From: Murimonas intestini
GTDB lineage: Bacteria > Bacillota > Clostridia > Lachnospirales > Lachnospiraceae
NCBI RefSeq assembly: GCF_024622195.1
Contig: NZ_JANKBI010000004.1
Span: forward strand, 124,001-188,000
Direction: 5' to 3'
Length of the DNA stretch: 64,000 bases
Numbering within the stretch: the stretch's first letter is position 1; every line of letters starts with the position of its first letter. The notes under the pieces were generated by a model. It saw only the letters and a program-made list of their open reading frames with translations. It was not told the DNA's origin and made no database searches. The translations under genes were made by a program, and so were the position numbers. Shown here in pieces: positions 44,556 through 54,126 of this stretch.

Positions 44556-45941
44556 ATGAGCAATTACAGATGTGTTAAAAAGGGATTGCCGCTGCTTCTG
44601 TCCCTGGCTGTCACTGCAGGCCTGTTTTCTGGCTGCGGCCTGAGATTTGGGTTTGCAAGTGATCCTGATGTACCAGGCAATGAGGAAGGGAAAGCAGTCA
44701 TTGATACTTCTAAGGATGATTTTATCTACGATGATTCTCTGAGGGGCACTAAAATCACCATGCTTAATTCCAAAGCTGAAATACAGGTCGCCCTTGAGGA
44801 GATGGGCAGAGTCTTCGGAGAACTCTCCGGGGTCAGCCTGGAAGTGATTCCATGCGGGGACGATACGCCCTATACCAAAGTCATAAATATGTACAACTCA
44901 GGCACTCCGCCTACACTGGCAATCCTTGACCTGACAGACATTGAAGCTCTGTCTTCTGAAAAAGCGCTGGAACTTACGAATGAGGAATGGGTCAAAGAAT
45001 GCAGTGAGTACGTGATGGATTTTGACAGCAAGGTATACAGTTTTCCGCTCTGCATTGAAGGCCGCGGAATCATTTACAATAAAAAGGCAATCGAGGATAC
45101 ACTTGGTGAAACTTTTGATCCAGACAGTCTCCATTCACTGGACGATTTCAGAGCACTGTTGGAGCGCCTGACGGCTGCCGGCATGGAAACCCCCGTGTCA
45201 CTGTCTATGGAAAACTGGTCACTTGCAGGGCACCAGCTTCAATACCTCTACGAGACATATGACGGTACTTCAGATGGAGCTGCGCAGGTTACATCCATGT
45301 TATCTGACGGCAGCATTAGCCTGTCAGATTACGATCGTTTTGACCAGCTCTTAGATCTCTTTGATACTTTAAAAGAATATAACGTGGCCAGGCTGGACCC
45401 GCTGGGCGCTGACTATGACGAAATGGCAATTGATCTGGCCGACGGAAAGACCGCTTTCTGGTTCAACGGAAACTGGGCATGGCCGAACCTGAAGGAAGCC
45501 GGAGCAGATGCCGAAGATGAATATGGATTCCTTCCATATTTTATGGGCAGTGATGAAAATGACTATACAAATACAAAGATCCAGGCCTCACCTTCCAAAC
45601 AGGTCATGATAGACAAACAATATGCAACAGAGGATCAGCAGGCTGCCGCCAGAGAATTTCTGAACTGGATCGTATACAGCAATGTCGGGCAGCAGATGCT
45701 GGTGGACAGCTGTGATATCATTCCGGCCTGCAGGAATAATCCAAACGAACCTGCAGATCCCTTAAGCAGAGATATCTACAATAAGATCCATGAGGGCCTC
45801 ACATTTAACGCGGCAGCTATAGTTCCAAGTGACCACTGGAAGGTATTAGGCGACGCTATGCAGATGTATCTGGCAGGACGCAGCAGCAGAGAGGAACTCG
45901 CCTCCTCCATCCTGCAGTATTGGGCAGAACAGAAAAATTAA
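44556..45941 (+). CDS. Sugar-binding lipoprotein of the sucrose/fructan cassette
   Basis: 461 aa. The lipoprotein signal ends in lipobox FSGC (Cys about 27). The mature part has family 1 blocks, including TKITMLNSKAEIQVALEEM, a GTPPTLAILDL turn, AFWFNGNWAWPNL and EFLNWIVYSN. It has a strong AGGGAGG site and is repressed through the upstream ACCGGT palindrome. Partner permeases follow directly. Ligand inferred from GH32: sucrose or fructo-oligosaccharides. Confidence 0.92.
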   Translation: MSNYRCVKKGLPLLLSLAVTAGLFSGCGLRFGFASDPDVPGNEEGKAVIDTSKDDFIYDDSLRGTKITMLNSKAEIQVALEEMGRVFGELSGVSLEVIPCGDDTPYTKVINMYNSGTPPTLAILDLTDIEALSSEKALELTNEEWVKECSEYVMDFDSKVYSFPLCIEGRGIIYNKKAIEDTLGETFDPDSLHSLDDFRALLERLTAAGMETPVSLSMENWSLAGHQLQYLYETYDGTSDGAAQVTSMLSDGSISLSDYDRFDQLLDLFDTLKEYNVARLDPLGADYDEMAIDLADGKTAFWFNGNWAWPNLKEAGADAEDEYGFLPYFMGSDENDYTNTKIQASPSKQVMIDKQYATEDQQAAAREFLNWIVYSNVGQQMLVDSCDIIPACRNNPNEPADPLSRDIYNKIHEGLTFNAAAIVPSDHWKVLGDAMQMYLAGRSSREELASSILQYWAEQKN

Positions 45942-45976
45942 CTGTAACTTATTCATGTAAGAAAAGAGGAAACGAT

Positions 45977-46849
45977 ATGAGATCTAAGAAAAAATTTAAA
46001 GACTTTTGTATCTTTGGACTGCCTGGCATATTTTTCTTTGCCGCAGTTGTCATAGTGCCTTTTGTCTACGGTATTTACCTTACCTTTACAAACTGGAACG
46101 GCGTGTCAGCTTCAAAGGATTTTACAGGGCTGAGTAATTTTGCCGGAGTATTTTCTGACAGCGCTTTCTGGCAGTCTCTGCTGCTCACATTTAAATATGT
46201 GATACTGGTAGTAATCCTGGTCAATGTGATAGCTTTCCTTCTGGCATATCTGCTGACACGGGGGATCAGGGGACAAAACTTCTTCCGCGCAGGCTTCTTT
46301 ACGCCGAATCTGATCGGAGGTATTGTCCTTGGATATATATGGCAGTTTGTCTTCTCCAGAGTATTTGTAAGCATAGGAGATTTTACTGGTTTCGGGTTAT
46401 TTAAGGTATCCTGGCTGTCCGATCCCAACAAGGCATTCCTGGCGCTTGTCCTCGTCTCAGTATGGCAGCTGACTGGTTATATGATACTCATCTATGTGGC
46501 AGGTTTTACAGGCATGAATGAGGATGTGCTTGAGGCTGCAGACATTGACGGCGCCACAGGATTCCAGAAACTGAAAAACATCATTATCCCTATGATGATG
46601 CCGTCTATTACCATATGCCTGTTTCTGACCTTGTCACGGGCATTTATGGTCTACGATGTAAACCTGTCGCTGACTGCCGGCGCTCCCTACGGAACTACTG
46701 AAATGGCTGCGATGCATGTGTATGAAAAAGCATTCACATCCAGGCTGTACGGGGTCGGACAGGCCGAAGCCCTTATTCTTTTCATTATTGTAGCCTGTGT
46801 CAGCGGACTGCAGGTATATCTCACAAAACGCAAGGAGGTAGAAGCGTAA
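45977..46849 (+). CDS. Carbohydrate ABC transporter permease, MalF/UgpA type
   Basis: 290 aa from the ATG at 45977 (AGAGGAAA upstream). Six membrane helices are predicted. The coupling loop NEDVLEAADIDGATGFQKLKNI is at about residue 195, and LTAGAPYGTTEMAAMHVYEKA is near the C-terminus. It ends one base into the next permease's start codon. Confidence 0.93.
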   Translation: MRSKKKFKDFCIFGLPGIFFFAAVVIVPFVYGIYLTFTNWNGVSASKDFTGLSNFAGVFSDSAFWQSLLLTFKYVILVVILVNVIAFLLAYLLTRGIRGQNFFRAGFFTPNLIGGIVLGYIWQFVFSRVFVSIGDFTGFGLFKVSWLSDPNKAFLALVLVSVWQLTGYMILIYVAGFTGMNEDVLEAADIDGATGFQKLKNIIIPMMMPSITICLFLTLSRAFMVYDVNLSLTAGAPYGTTEMAAMHVYEKAFTSRLYGVGQAEALILFIIVACVSGLQVYLTKRKEVEA

Positions 46850-47718
46850 TGAGTAAAAAGACACATAACGCCATCGGCGGTACCAGAAAACAATTTACCA
46901 GAATAGTCACTATGGCCGTCCTGATCCTCGTATTCCTGGCTTTCATGTTCCCGTTTATCATGGTGCTCATTAACTCCCTGAAAGTAAAACGTGATATTAT
47001 CAAGGACCCGTTTTCCTGGCTGTTTACAGTAAAGGGGCTTTCCTTCGACAACTTTGTAAGCGCTTTTGTACAGATGGATTTCCTGAATGCATTTAAGAAT
47101 TCCCTTCTTGTAACAGGGGGAGCTACTATCTTAGTCACCATCCTGGCATCCATGACGGCCTACTATATCGTGCGCCACCGCAACAAAATTTCCACCCTGA
47201 CATTTTCACTGATGGTAGCTTCCATGATAATCCCATTCCAGGCTATCATGATACCTCTTGTAAGTATCTACGGAGGATGGCTGAATATCTTAAATCACAG
47301 AATAACTTTAATAGTCTTACATACAGGCTTTTCCATGAGTATGTCTGTATTTATGTTTCATGGCTTTATCAGGGGCAGCATTCCCATAGCTCTGGAGGAA
47401 GCTGCCTGCCTGGACGGGTGCAGCAGCACACAGACATTTTTCAGGGTAGTATTCCCTCTGCTTAAGCCAATTATTTCCACTCTGGTCATATTAAACGCAC
47501 TTGCCTTTTGGAATGATTACCTGCTGCCCTCACTGGTCCTCTCAGATAAAAAACTGCTGACTCTGCCGCTCTCAACCTACAGCTTCTACGGGACTTATTC
47601 AGCAGATTACGGTACCATCATGGCAGGACTGCTGCTGTGCGTCATCCCTATCCTGGTTCTGTATGTGATTCTCCAGAAACAGATTATAAAGGGTGTAATC
47701 TCAGGTGCCGTTAAATAA
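46849..47718 (+). CDS. Carbohydrate ABC transporter permease, MalG type
   Basis: 289 aa with six membrane helices, coupling loop ALEEAACLDGCSSTQTFFRV (about residue 180) and the MalG-like end KGVISGAVK. It is the last gene of the sucrose/fructan transporter operon; no ATPase gene follows. The next gene belongs to a different, Bce-type, system. Confidence 0.93.
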   Translation: MSKKTHNAIGGTRKQFTRIVTMAVLILVFLAFMFPFIMVLINSLKVKRDIIKDPFSWLFTVKGLSFDNFVSAFVQMDFLNAFKNSLLVTGGATILVTILASMTAYYIVRHRNKISTLTFSLMVASMIIPFQAIMIPLVSIYGGWLNILNHRITLIVLHTGFSMSMSVFMFHGFIRGSIPIALEEAACLDGCSSTQTFFRVVFPLLKPIISTLVILNALAFWNDYLLPSLVLSDKKLLTLPLSTYSFYGTYSADYGTIMAGLLLCVIPILVLYVILQKQIIKGVISGAVK

Positions 47719-47732
47719 GCTTCAGGTACGCC

Positions 47733-47748
47733 CTTACAACTTTGTAAG
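47733..47748 (+). promoter_or_regulatory. BceR-type binding site before the BceAB-like operon
   Basis: CTTACAACTTTGTAAG is a perfect inverted repeat that fits the published BceR-family consensus TnACA-N4-TGTAA (TTACA 47734-47738, TGTAA 47743-47747). A possible -10 (TATTAT/TATATT around 47772-47780) lies about 25-30 bases downstream, a normal distance for an activator site. A second partial site TTACACCTGTTAT follows at 47762. Confidence 0.7.
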
Positions 47749-47823
47749 TACCCAAATCTCCTTACACCTGTTATTATATTGACAACAGGAAAACATAAGA
47801 GCAATTACAAAAAGGAGTTTAAA

Positions 47824-48591
47824 ATGGGTACTATTCTAAGAATTGAAGGACTTGAAAAATATTATGGTTCTAAAACATATGTGACAAAAGCGCTGGACAA
47901 TATTTCATTTTCAGTAGAAGAGGGTGAATTCCTTGGGATCATGGGGGCCTCTGGAAGCGGCAAGACCACTCTGCTGAACTGCATCTCCACAATAGATACG
48001 GCGACAGCCGGACACATCTGCTTAAAAGATGCGGATATCACCACTCTGAAGGAGAAGGACCTGGCAGAATTCCGTCAAAAGAATCTGGGCTTTGTATTCC
48101 AGGATTTTAATCTTCTGGACACACTCACTATAGAAGAAAATATAGCTCTCGCCCCCGTCATCCAGGGGACTTCCCCCAAAAAAATAGCCGGGCAGGTAAT
48201 GGATGTGGCGAAAAAACTGGGAATCCAGGATATTCTCCCCAAATTTCCCTATGAAGTCTCCGGGGGACAGCGGCAGCGCTGTGCCTGTGCCCGTGCTCTC
48301 ATCGCACAGCCCAGCCTTATTCTGGCTGATGAGCCTACAGGCGCCCTGGATTCCAGATCGGCCGGAATGCTCCTGGACTGCTTCACCCAGATGAACCGTG
48401 AGATGAATGCAACCATACTTATGGTCACTCACGATATCTTTTCTGCCAGCTACTGCAGCAGGATACTCTTTCTCAGGGACGGAAAAATATTCAATGAACT
48501 TGTAAAGGGAAATAAACCACGGCGCAGATTTTTTAATGAGATCATGGACGTAGTGACACTGCTTGGAGGTGACGTATCTGATGCTAAGTAA
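47824..48591 (+). CDS. BceA-like ABC transporter ATPase
   Basis: 255 aa from the ATG at 47824 (AAGGAG upstream). Walker A is GASGSGKTT, followed by FQDFNLLDTLTIEEN, signature VSGGQRQRCACARALI, Walker B LILADEPTGALD and VTHDIFSA. This is the MacB/BceA class, which drives peptide-antibiotic sensing and detoxification. It overlaps the permease gene by 11 bases. Confidence 0.92.
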   Translation: MGTILRIEGLEKYYGSKTYVTKALDNISFSVEEGEFLGIMGASGSGKTTLLNCISTIDTATAGHICLKDADITTLKEKDLAEFRQKNLGFVFQDFNLLDTLTIEENIALAPVIQGTSPKKIAGQVMDVAKKLGIQDILPKFPYEVSGGQRQRCACARALIAQPSLILADEPTGALDSRSAGMLLDCFTQMNREMNATILMVTHDIFSASYCSRILFLRDGKIFNELVKGNKPRRRFFNEIMDVVTLLGGDVSDAK

Positions 48592-50515
48592 ATTAGCTCT
48601 TAGAAATGTAAAACGCTCCATGAAGGATTACAGTGTCTATATGATAACAGTTACAATTGCATTTTCCCTTATGTATGCGTTTAATATGGTAGTTTTTTCT
48701 GATGATATCCAAGGCCTGAACCAGACGCTGAGCAGCCTCTCTATTGTTATCGTCATGATTTCATTAATTGTAATCTTCGTTATTGCCTGGCTTGTCCACT
48801 ATATGAACCGCTTTATGCTGGAAAAACGAAGCAGGGAACTGGGCACCTACATGCTGCTGGGTATTACCAACAAGAAAATTGCCAGGATGTTTATGATAGA
48901 GAATGTGATCATGGGAGCCGCAGCTGCACTGGCTGGTTTTCTGGCCGGTTCTATGATCTATCAGGTGCTCACCCTTATCATCATGAACCTGTTCGAGGTG
49001 GCATACACTGTACACGCCAGCTTTTCACTGCCTGCAGTGCTGCTGACTCTGCTGTATGTATTCATAATCTATGCTTTTTCCATGCTCCGCACGGGCAGAA
49101 AGCTTAAGAAAATTAAAATATGTGATCTGCTCTACGCGGAAAAACGCAATGAGAACGCTGTGCTGTCAAGTAAAAAAAGCCACTGGATACTGTTTGTGGT
49201 CTCCTTCCTGCTTCTGGGAACCGGCTGCGGGCTGCTGTATACTATATTCCACAATATTGCCCTGTTCTCCGGCGAAATCCTGTTTCTGGGGCTGGCGCTG
49301 CTCATAGGAGGGCTCTATGGCTCTTATATTACCCTTGCCGGCTTCCTGGTCAAGATATTTCTGGGAAAAAATGAGAAGAAGTTCCAAAAAGATAATATGT
49401 TTATCTACAGAAACCTGTCTGCAAAACTCAGGACAATGAGTTTCACAATAGGCACACTGGCTATGCTGCTGACCCTGACTCTGGCATGCACACAGAATGC
49501 CATGCTCTTTAATAAGTTTTTTGAACTGCAGAGCCTGAACCGCTGTGCCTTTGATATCCAGGTAACAGCCCCGGATCCTACCCTGCTGGCGCCGGCAGCA
49601 GAGCATTTCAGGAATACAGGCGCCATAAAAGAAGAACGGATGGTAACTATCTATGACTGCAGGCAGAGTTCTGTCTACGACAGGTTTGGCATCCCCAACT
49701 ACATTGAAAGAGATTATGCAATTTCCTTCAGTGATTATGCAGCCCTCCGGCAAATGCTGGGTTATGAACCTGTTAAACTCCAGGACGGCCATTATATTAT
49801 TCATGGAAGTTCACAATACAAGGACACAGCCAAACGTATGGAGGAACTGCCCCTCTCTTTAAATGGAGTTACCCTTTCTCTCCAGGCTGCCTTTGACGAA
49901 CCCCTCTCCCAGAGCGGCGTCATCGGTGTAGGCTATATCCTGGTCCTGCCGGATGAACAGGCTGAAGAACTCTCTACTGTCCAGACCTCCTTTGTAATGA
50001 CCTCCACCCGGCAGACAGGCGAGGAAGATTTTACCTATCTGTGCAGCACTTATGAACAGGATGATGATTCAGACACCGTATCATACGTTGGCTGGAATGT
50101 TAAGAGCAGGGTAATAGATGACAGCCGTGCCAGCATAATCATCTTTGCCTTCGGCTTATACTATACAGGACTTATATTTATATGTACCGCTGCAGCTATA
50201 CTGGCTGTGCAGCAGCTGAGCGAAGCTTCCAAATACCGTTTCCGCTACAATATCCTGTCTAAGCTGGGTGTCACGGACGGCAAAATAGGAAAGATAATAT
50301 TAAAACAGCTTCTGCTCTACTTCGGTATCCCGCTGCTCCTGCCCGTTCCGCTCTCCCTGTTTATCTCAGGCTGTATAAAGAATATCCTGCTGGAGATAAT
50401 CACGCCTTCTATCTTCTGGTCTTCCATGGCTACGGGACTGGGATTATTCTTCATAATCTATCTGCTCTATTTCGCAGCCACATATATCGGGTACAGAAGG
50501 AGCATCTTAGGTTAG
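48581..50515 (+). CDS. BceB-like ABC transporter permease
   Basis: 644 aa from the ATG at 48581, preceded by GGAGGTGA. Ten membrane helices are predicted: one near the N-terminus, several between about 50 and 310, and the last three after about 530. A large extracellular domain (about 320-530) lies between helices 7 and 8, the signature of BceB, which binds peptide antibiotics or their lipid targets. FtsX-like domains flank it (NRFMLEKRSRELGTYMLLG). Predicted to work with the BceRS-like pair at 40106-41882. Confidence 0.92.
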   Translation: MLSKLALRNVKRSMKDYSVYMITVTIAFSLMYAFNMVVFSDDIQGLNQTLSSLSIVIVMISLIVIFVIAWLVHYMNRFMLEKRSRELGTYMLLGITNKKIARMFMIENVIMGAAAALAGFLAGSMIYQVLTLIIMNLFEVAYTVHASFSLPAVLLTLLYVFIIYAFSMLRTGRKLKKIKICDLLYAEKRNENAVLSSKKSHWILFVVSFLLLGTGCGLLYTIFHNIALFSGEILFLGLALLIGGLYGSYITLAGFLVKIFLGKNEKKFQKDNMFIYRNLSAKLRTMSFTIGTLAMLLTLTLACTQNAMLFNKFFELQSLNRCAFDIQVTAPDPTLLAPAAEHFRNTGAIKEERMVTIYDCRQSSVYDRFGIPNYIERDYAISFSDYAALRQMLGYEPVKLQDGHYIIHGSSQYKDTAKRMEELPLSLNGVTLSLQAAFDEPLSQSGVIGVGYILVLPDEQAEELSTVQTSFVMTSTRQTGEEDFTYLCSTYEQDDDSDTVSYVGWNVKSRVIDDSRASIIIFAFGLYYTGLIFICTAAAILAVQQLSEASKYRFRYNILSKLGVTDGKIGKIILKQLLLYFGIPLLLPVPLSLFISGCIKNILLEIITPSIFWSSMATGLGLFFIIYLLYFAATYIGYRRSILG

Positions 50516-50562
50516 AGCCAGTTCCCTCTCCGGATTAACATATATTTTCCACAAAGCTTAGG

Positions 50563-50589
50563 GGCGGTAAACCACCACGGTTTGCCGCC
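50563..50589. terminator. Hairpin between BceAB-like operon and methyltransferase gene
   Basis: GGCGGTAAACC (50563-50573) and GGTTTGCCGCC (50579-50589) pair with one wobble around loop ACCAC. It separates convergent genes; a T tract is lacking, so its termination strength is uncertain. Confidence 0.5.
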
Positions 50590-50600
50590 TCAACCTTAAT

Positions 50601-51446
50601 TCAGAAATGCCTCTGCAATCTTGCCACAGCGCATATTGTCTCTGAGCCTTCCAGACACTTTTCCCCTGCCACATCCCCAAAATATTCCATATCTTCAAAA
50701 CCGGCCTGCCTCAGCTCCATATCAAATGATTCTCTGCTGAATATCTGGTTCCAGTTGTTATAACACTGGCAGTCGTCCTCTGAAATAATGATATACTGCT
50801 CCAGATAATTCCGGGTGTCAGGATACAGGCGGTTTCTCTGTATACATATATATGGCGCATCTTTCCAGAACCCGCCGTCTAAATACTCCACAGTACTGCC
50901 TTCCTTATATCCCTTCAGCTGCTCTTGTGTAAAGCCATCCAATATTAATATGCCGCCCGGCTTCAGTGCACGCTTTATCTTAATAAGCAAAGACCTTCTA
51001 TCTTTGGGAGACAGCACTCCAAAATCACAGTATATGAGCGTGGCCACATCATATATCCCCTGGTAATCCATCTCCAGATAATTTTTACAGATATATTCTA
51101 TATCCATACCATCCTGCTTTGCCTGTCCGGCGGCATACTGGATGGAACGTCTTGAAATATCGATCCCTGTCACTTCAAAGCCCGCCTCACAGAACATTTT
51201 ATCATATATCCCGGGGCCGCAGCCCAGATCCAGCAGCTTCTTCCCACGGACTGGGCTGCAGATACTGCATATCCACTCAACAGAAGCTTTCATAAATGCC
51301 ATATTTCTGGAGGCACCGTCAAAATCAGGGTCCAGATGCGCATCCAGCATACTTTCTGAAATATGTACATCATCCCAGAAGGGGGCTGAGGATGGTTCAT
51401 ATAGTTCAGGAAATCTTCTGGCATATTCTAATATTTTCTTATACAT
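50601..51446 (-). CDS. Class I SAM-dependent methyltransferase
   Basis: 281 aa. A Rossmann-type methyltransferase with motif I LLDLGCGPGIYDK (about 70-82), acidic motif VTGIDIS and GGILILDGFT motif. The C-terminal section may hold the acceptor. No substrate-specific signature was recognised. It is 6 bases downstream of an acetyltransferase-methyltransferase fusion gene, so the two may modify one compound. Confidence 0.85.
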   Translation of the reverse strand: MYKKILEYARRFPELYEPSSAPFWDDVHISESMLDAHLDPDFDGASRNMAFMKASVEWICSICSPVRGKKLLDLGCGPGIYDKMFCEAGFEVTGIDISRRSIQYAAGQAKQDGMDIEYICKNYLEMDYQGIYDVATLIYCDFGVLSPKDRRSLLIKIKRALKPGGILILDGFTQEQLKGYKEGSTVEYLDGGFWKDAPYICIQRNRLYPDTRNYLEQYIIISEDDCQCYNNWNQIFSRESFDMELRQAGFEDMEYFGDVAGEKCLEGSETICAVARLQRHF

Positions 51447-51452
51447 GTCCGT

Positions 51453-52625
51453 CTACCTCTTTATCCCTGTTATAAATGCCGCGCCTTCAATACTGCATAC
51501 CAAATGTACATCCTCAAACCCTGCATTTCTGAGCAGCTCCATCTCATGCCCTGCGGTAAGGGGTATATCAAAATGTACGAATACGTTATCAGGTATCTGC
51601 TCTTTCTTCCGCTTAGAATCACATACCTCCATAAGAAGTTCTTCCTCTTCTTCGCAGCAGGCGATATAGTCAGCTTCTATATAGATTCCTCCCTGCCTCA
51701 AGGATCTATATATCTTTTTAAACAGCTCTTCCTTTTTCTCCGGTTTAAAATGGTGCAGGGATTCAAATGACACAGCCGCATCATAGATATCTGAACCCAG
51801 GTCATATTGAAAGTAATCTGCGCATATGGTATGTACATCTTTATGTTTCTGCTGCAGCAAGCCCAGCATATCTTCTGACATATCGATTCCTGTGATCTTT
51901 CCTTTATTTCCGGCTTTTCTTATCTCATCGATCTCCAGCCCTGTCCCGCAGCCCAGATCCAGTATGTTTCTGCAGCTTCCCGGAACGATCTGGCCCATGT
52001 ACTCATATGCTTTCTTCCAGACTGCCATGTGTTCTTCATATTCCCCCAGCCTTGCCTTGAAGAAATCAGACATTTCCTCCAGCTTCACATCTTGAGTATC
52101 ACTCAGCCAATTCTTCAATTCCTTCATATATGAATCTATATTGCTTCTGATTATTACTTCTGTAATTCCGGACAGTGCCGGCTTTACCATGACAAAATTA
52201 GTAAGCATGGTCCCCTTTCTCTCCACCTGCTGCTCCCTCACCATACGATATCCCCTTTTTTCAAAGAAGGGTCTTGCCGTGATTGATGCATGCGCAGTGA
52301 TATCATTATCAGGATACCTGCTCTCCAGCATGCTGCAGAGGGCAGAAGCTACACCTCTCCCCTGATAATCTCTGTGCACGTACAGCCTGTCCAGATATCC
52401 TGTATCATCCACATCCCCGAATCCGGCTATCTTTCCGTCAATGAGGGCCGTCAGCGTATAATGCCGTCTGAATGACTCATCCCATGCATCTATATCCGGC
52501 TTTCCATCCGCCCACGCCTCCAGCTGCTGCTGTGTATAATGCCGTGCATTCACAGAATGCACTGTGTTATAAAACAGCTCTGCAAACACTTTGCAGTCCT
52601 CCGGCTGATATTCCCTTATTTCCAA
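51453..52625 (-). CDS. GNAT acetyltransferase fused to SAM-dependent methyltransferase
   Basis: 390 aa. Residues about 1-150 form a GNAT domain with YLDRLYVHRDYQGRGVASAL and ARPFFEKRGYRMV. Residues about 170-385 form a class I methyltransferase with ILDLGCGTGLEIDE, ITGIDMSEDML and SLRQGGIYIEADY. The junction is a helical linker, and there is no internal stop, so the fusion is real in this sequence. It may acetylate and methylate the same metabolite or be a stand-alone resistance-like enzyme; targets unknown. Confidence 0.87.
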   Translation of the reverse strand: MEIREYQPEDCKVFAELFYNTVHSVNARHYTQQQLEAWADGKPDIDAWDESFRRHYTLTALIDGKIAGFGDVDDTGYLDRLYVHRDYQGRGVASALCSMLESRYPDNDITAHASITARPFFEKRGYRMVREQQVERKGTMLTNFVMVKPALSGITEVIIRSNIDSYMKELKNWLSDTQDVKLEEMSDFFKARLGEYEEHMAVWKKAYEYMGQIVPGSCRNILDLGCGTGLEIDEIRKAGNKGKITGIDMSEDMLGLLQQKHKDVHTICADYFQYDLGSDIYDAAVSFESLHHFKPEKKEELFKKIYRSLRQGGIYIEADYIACCEEEEELLMEVCDSKRKKEQIPDNVFVHFDIPLTAGHEMELLRNAGFEDVHLVCSIEGAAFITGIKR

Positions 52626-52654
52626 TTTGTATCCCTCCTGCTCCTTTTACCCCA

Positions 52655-53227
52655 TTATACGAGTTCCCTGTCATCCTCCCAGTCTGTTCTCAATACAGCA
52701 TAGAAACTGCAGTCTGCAATCCCCTGATTATTCACATCCGCCTGGCGCATTGTCCCTTCATACTGCATCCTGCAGTGCTTCATTACCTTTCCAGAATTAG
52801 GATTCCTCGGGTCATGCCTGCTCTCGATGCGGTTAAAATCTCCCTGGCTGAACATATAATCTATCACAGCCTGCAAAGCCCGGGACATTACCCCCTGGTT
52901 CCACCACCTGCGGCCGATGCAGTAGCCGATATGTGCCATCCTTGTATCATCATCCAGCCTGACTGCGCCGATACTTCCGATGGGTTCATCCCCATTTTCT
53001 TTTAGAATGACAGCCCACTGGTATTGCTCCATATTGTCATATCCTGCTATCCAGCTTTTTATTATGTTTCCCGATGTCTCTGCACTGTCATGAACAGGCC
53101 AGGTCAAAAATTTTACTACCTCCGGGTCTGAAGCCCAGTTCTTATACATTGCCTCTGCGTCATCTTCTCTGAACCTGCGCAGTACAATACTTTCTGTTTC
53201 AATCCTCTGCGTTCCTATATGCTTCAT
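52655..53227 (-). CDS. GNAT acetyltransferase, RimJ/RimL-like
   Basis: 190 aa. It begins with TERLILRR-like IETESIVLRRFREDDAEAMYKNW and continues with IGYCIGRRWWNQGVMSRALQAV, the acetyl-CoA motif. The C-terminal NPNSGKVMKHCRMQYEG is typical of RimJ/L-type proteins that acetylate amino groups of proteins or antibiotics. It overlaps the phosphoesterase gene by 4 bases. Confidence 0.88.
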   Translation of the reverse strand: MKHIGTQRIETESIVLRRFREDDAEAMYKNWASDPEVVKFLTWPVHDSAETSGNIIKSWIAGYDNMEQYQWAVILKENGDEPIGSIGAVRLDDDTRMAHIGYCIGRRWWNQGVMSRALQAVIDYMFSQGDFNRIESRHDPRNPNSGKVMKHCRMQYEGTMRQADVNNQGIADCSFYAVLRTDWEDDRELV

Positions 53228-54090
53228 CGTCCACCCTCCTTATTCTCTCCCATAGCCTTCTCCCAGAATATTTCCGGGATATCCGGCCAGCTGCATTGCC
53301 CTGTCTCTGTCCTGCAGAGCTCCATTGCCCTGTTTAATACCTCCCCGTGTGAGATATTTCCTTTGCGCAGCATATTCTCAGTTATGCGGCACCAGGAAGG
53401 CGCCATCTTATCAAGACCTGATTCATACAGCTCTCTTATAACCTTCTCCACATCATATTCCAGGCTGCAGAATTCTTCCGACCAGCCCTCAGCTGTGTCA
53501 TGGAGTATAAGAAACTGTGATTTTCCTCTGCTGGACAAAGGGACCCCCACTGACCCCGGATTGAGCACAAGCTTGCCGCCATATTCGATTCTGTCCTGTA
53601 TATGCGTATGTCCGCACAAAATAACGGAAGTATCAGCCATGTCCATTATCTCATATGTCCTTTGGCTGTCAGGCAGCAGCTTTTCATTCACTTTATTGGG
53701 TGAGCCATGGCAGATAGTAATATCCAGCTTTCCCTTAACTGTGACCCTCCCTGCGTGCTGAAGCGCTTCAAAAAAACTTAAATCCCTGCCAGTCAGATGC
53801 CTGTATGTATACAGCAGGGAGCCTGTTGTTGAATCTCCCTCTTTCCAGCCCTTTTCCCCCGCCAAACGGTAATTCAGCCAATAATCTTCTTTATTCCCCC
53901 TGACAAAATAACATTCATACTGCTTATCCATATCATACAGTATCTGCATTGTTTTTTCCGGGTATGCCAGTTCCCCGGCGTAATCTCCCAGGAAAATAAA
54001 AGTCCTGATATTCTGTCTTAAAAGAAAGCTGAGGCATGACTGCAATGCAATATAATTTCCATGAATATCTGATAAAACCCCAATGTCCAT
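53224..54090 (-). CDS. Calcineurin-like metallophosphoesterase (YfcE/MJ0936-like)
   Basis: 288 aa from the ATG at 54090 (AGGAGG upstream). Two-metal ligands are visible: D and H in VLSDIHGNY (about 5-13), FLGDYAG, VRGNKED, CHGSPNK and LCGHTHIQ. The fold hydrolyses phosphodiesters or phosphomonoesters; the substrate is unknown. Located 36 bases after the RluA-type gene and coupled to the GNAT gene. Confidence 0.87.
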   Translation of the reverse strand: MDIGVLSDIHGNYIALQSCLSFLLRQNIRTFIFLGDYAGELAYPEKTMQILYDMDKQYECYFVRGNKEDYWLNYRLAGEKGWKEGDSTTGSLLYTYRHLTGRDLSFFEALQHAGRVTVKGKLDITICHGSPNKVNEKLLPDSQRTYEIMDMADTSVILCGHTHIQDRIEYGGKLVLNPGSVGVPLSSRGKSQFLILHDTAEGWSEEFCSLEYDVEKVIRELYESGLDKMAPSWCRITENMLRKGNISHGEVLNRAMELCRTETGQCSWPDIPEIFWEKAMGENKEGGR

Positions 54091-54126
54091 CTGTTTTCCT
54101 CCTGATACAGCGAATAACTGCAATAC

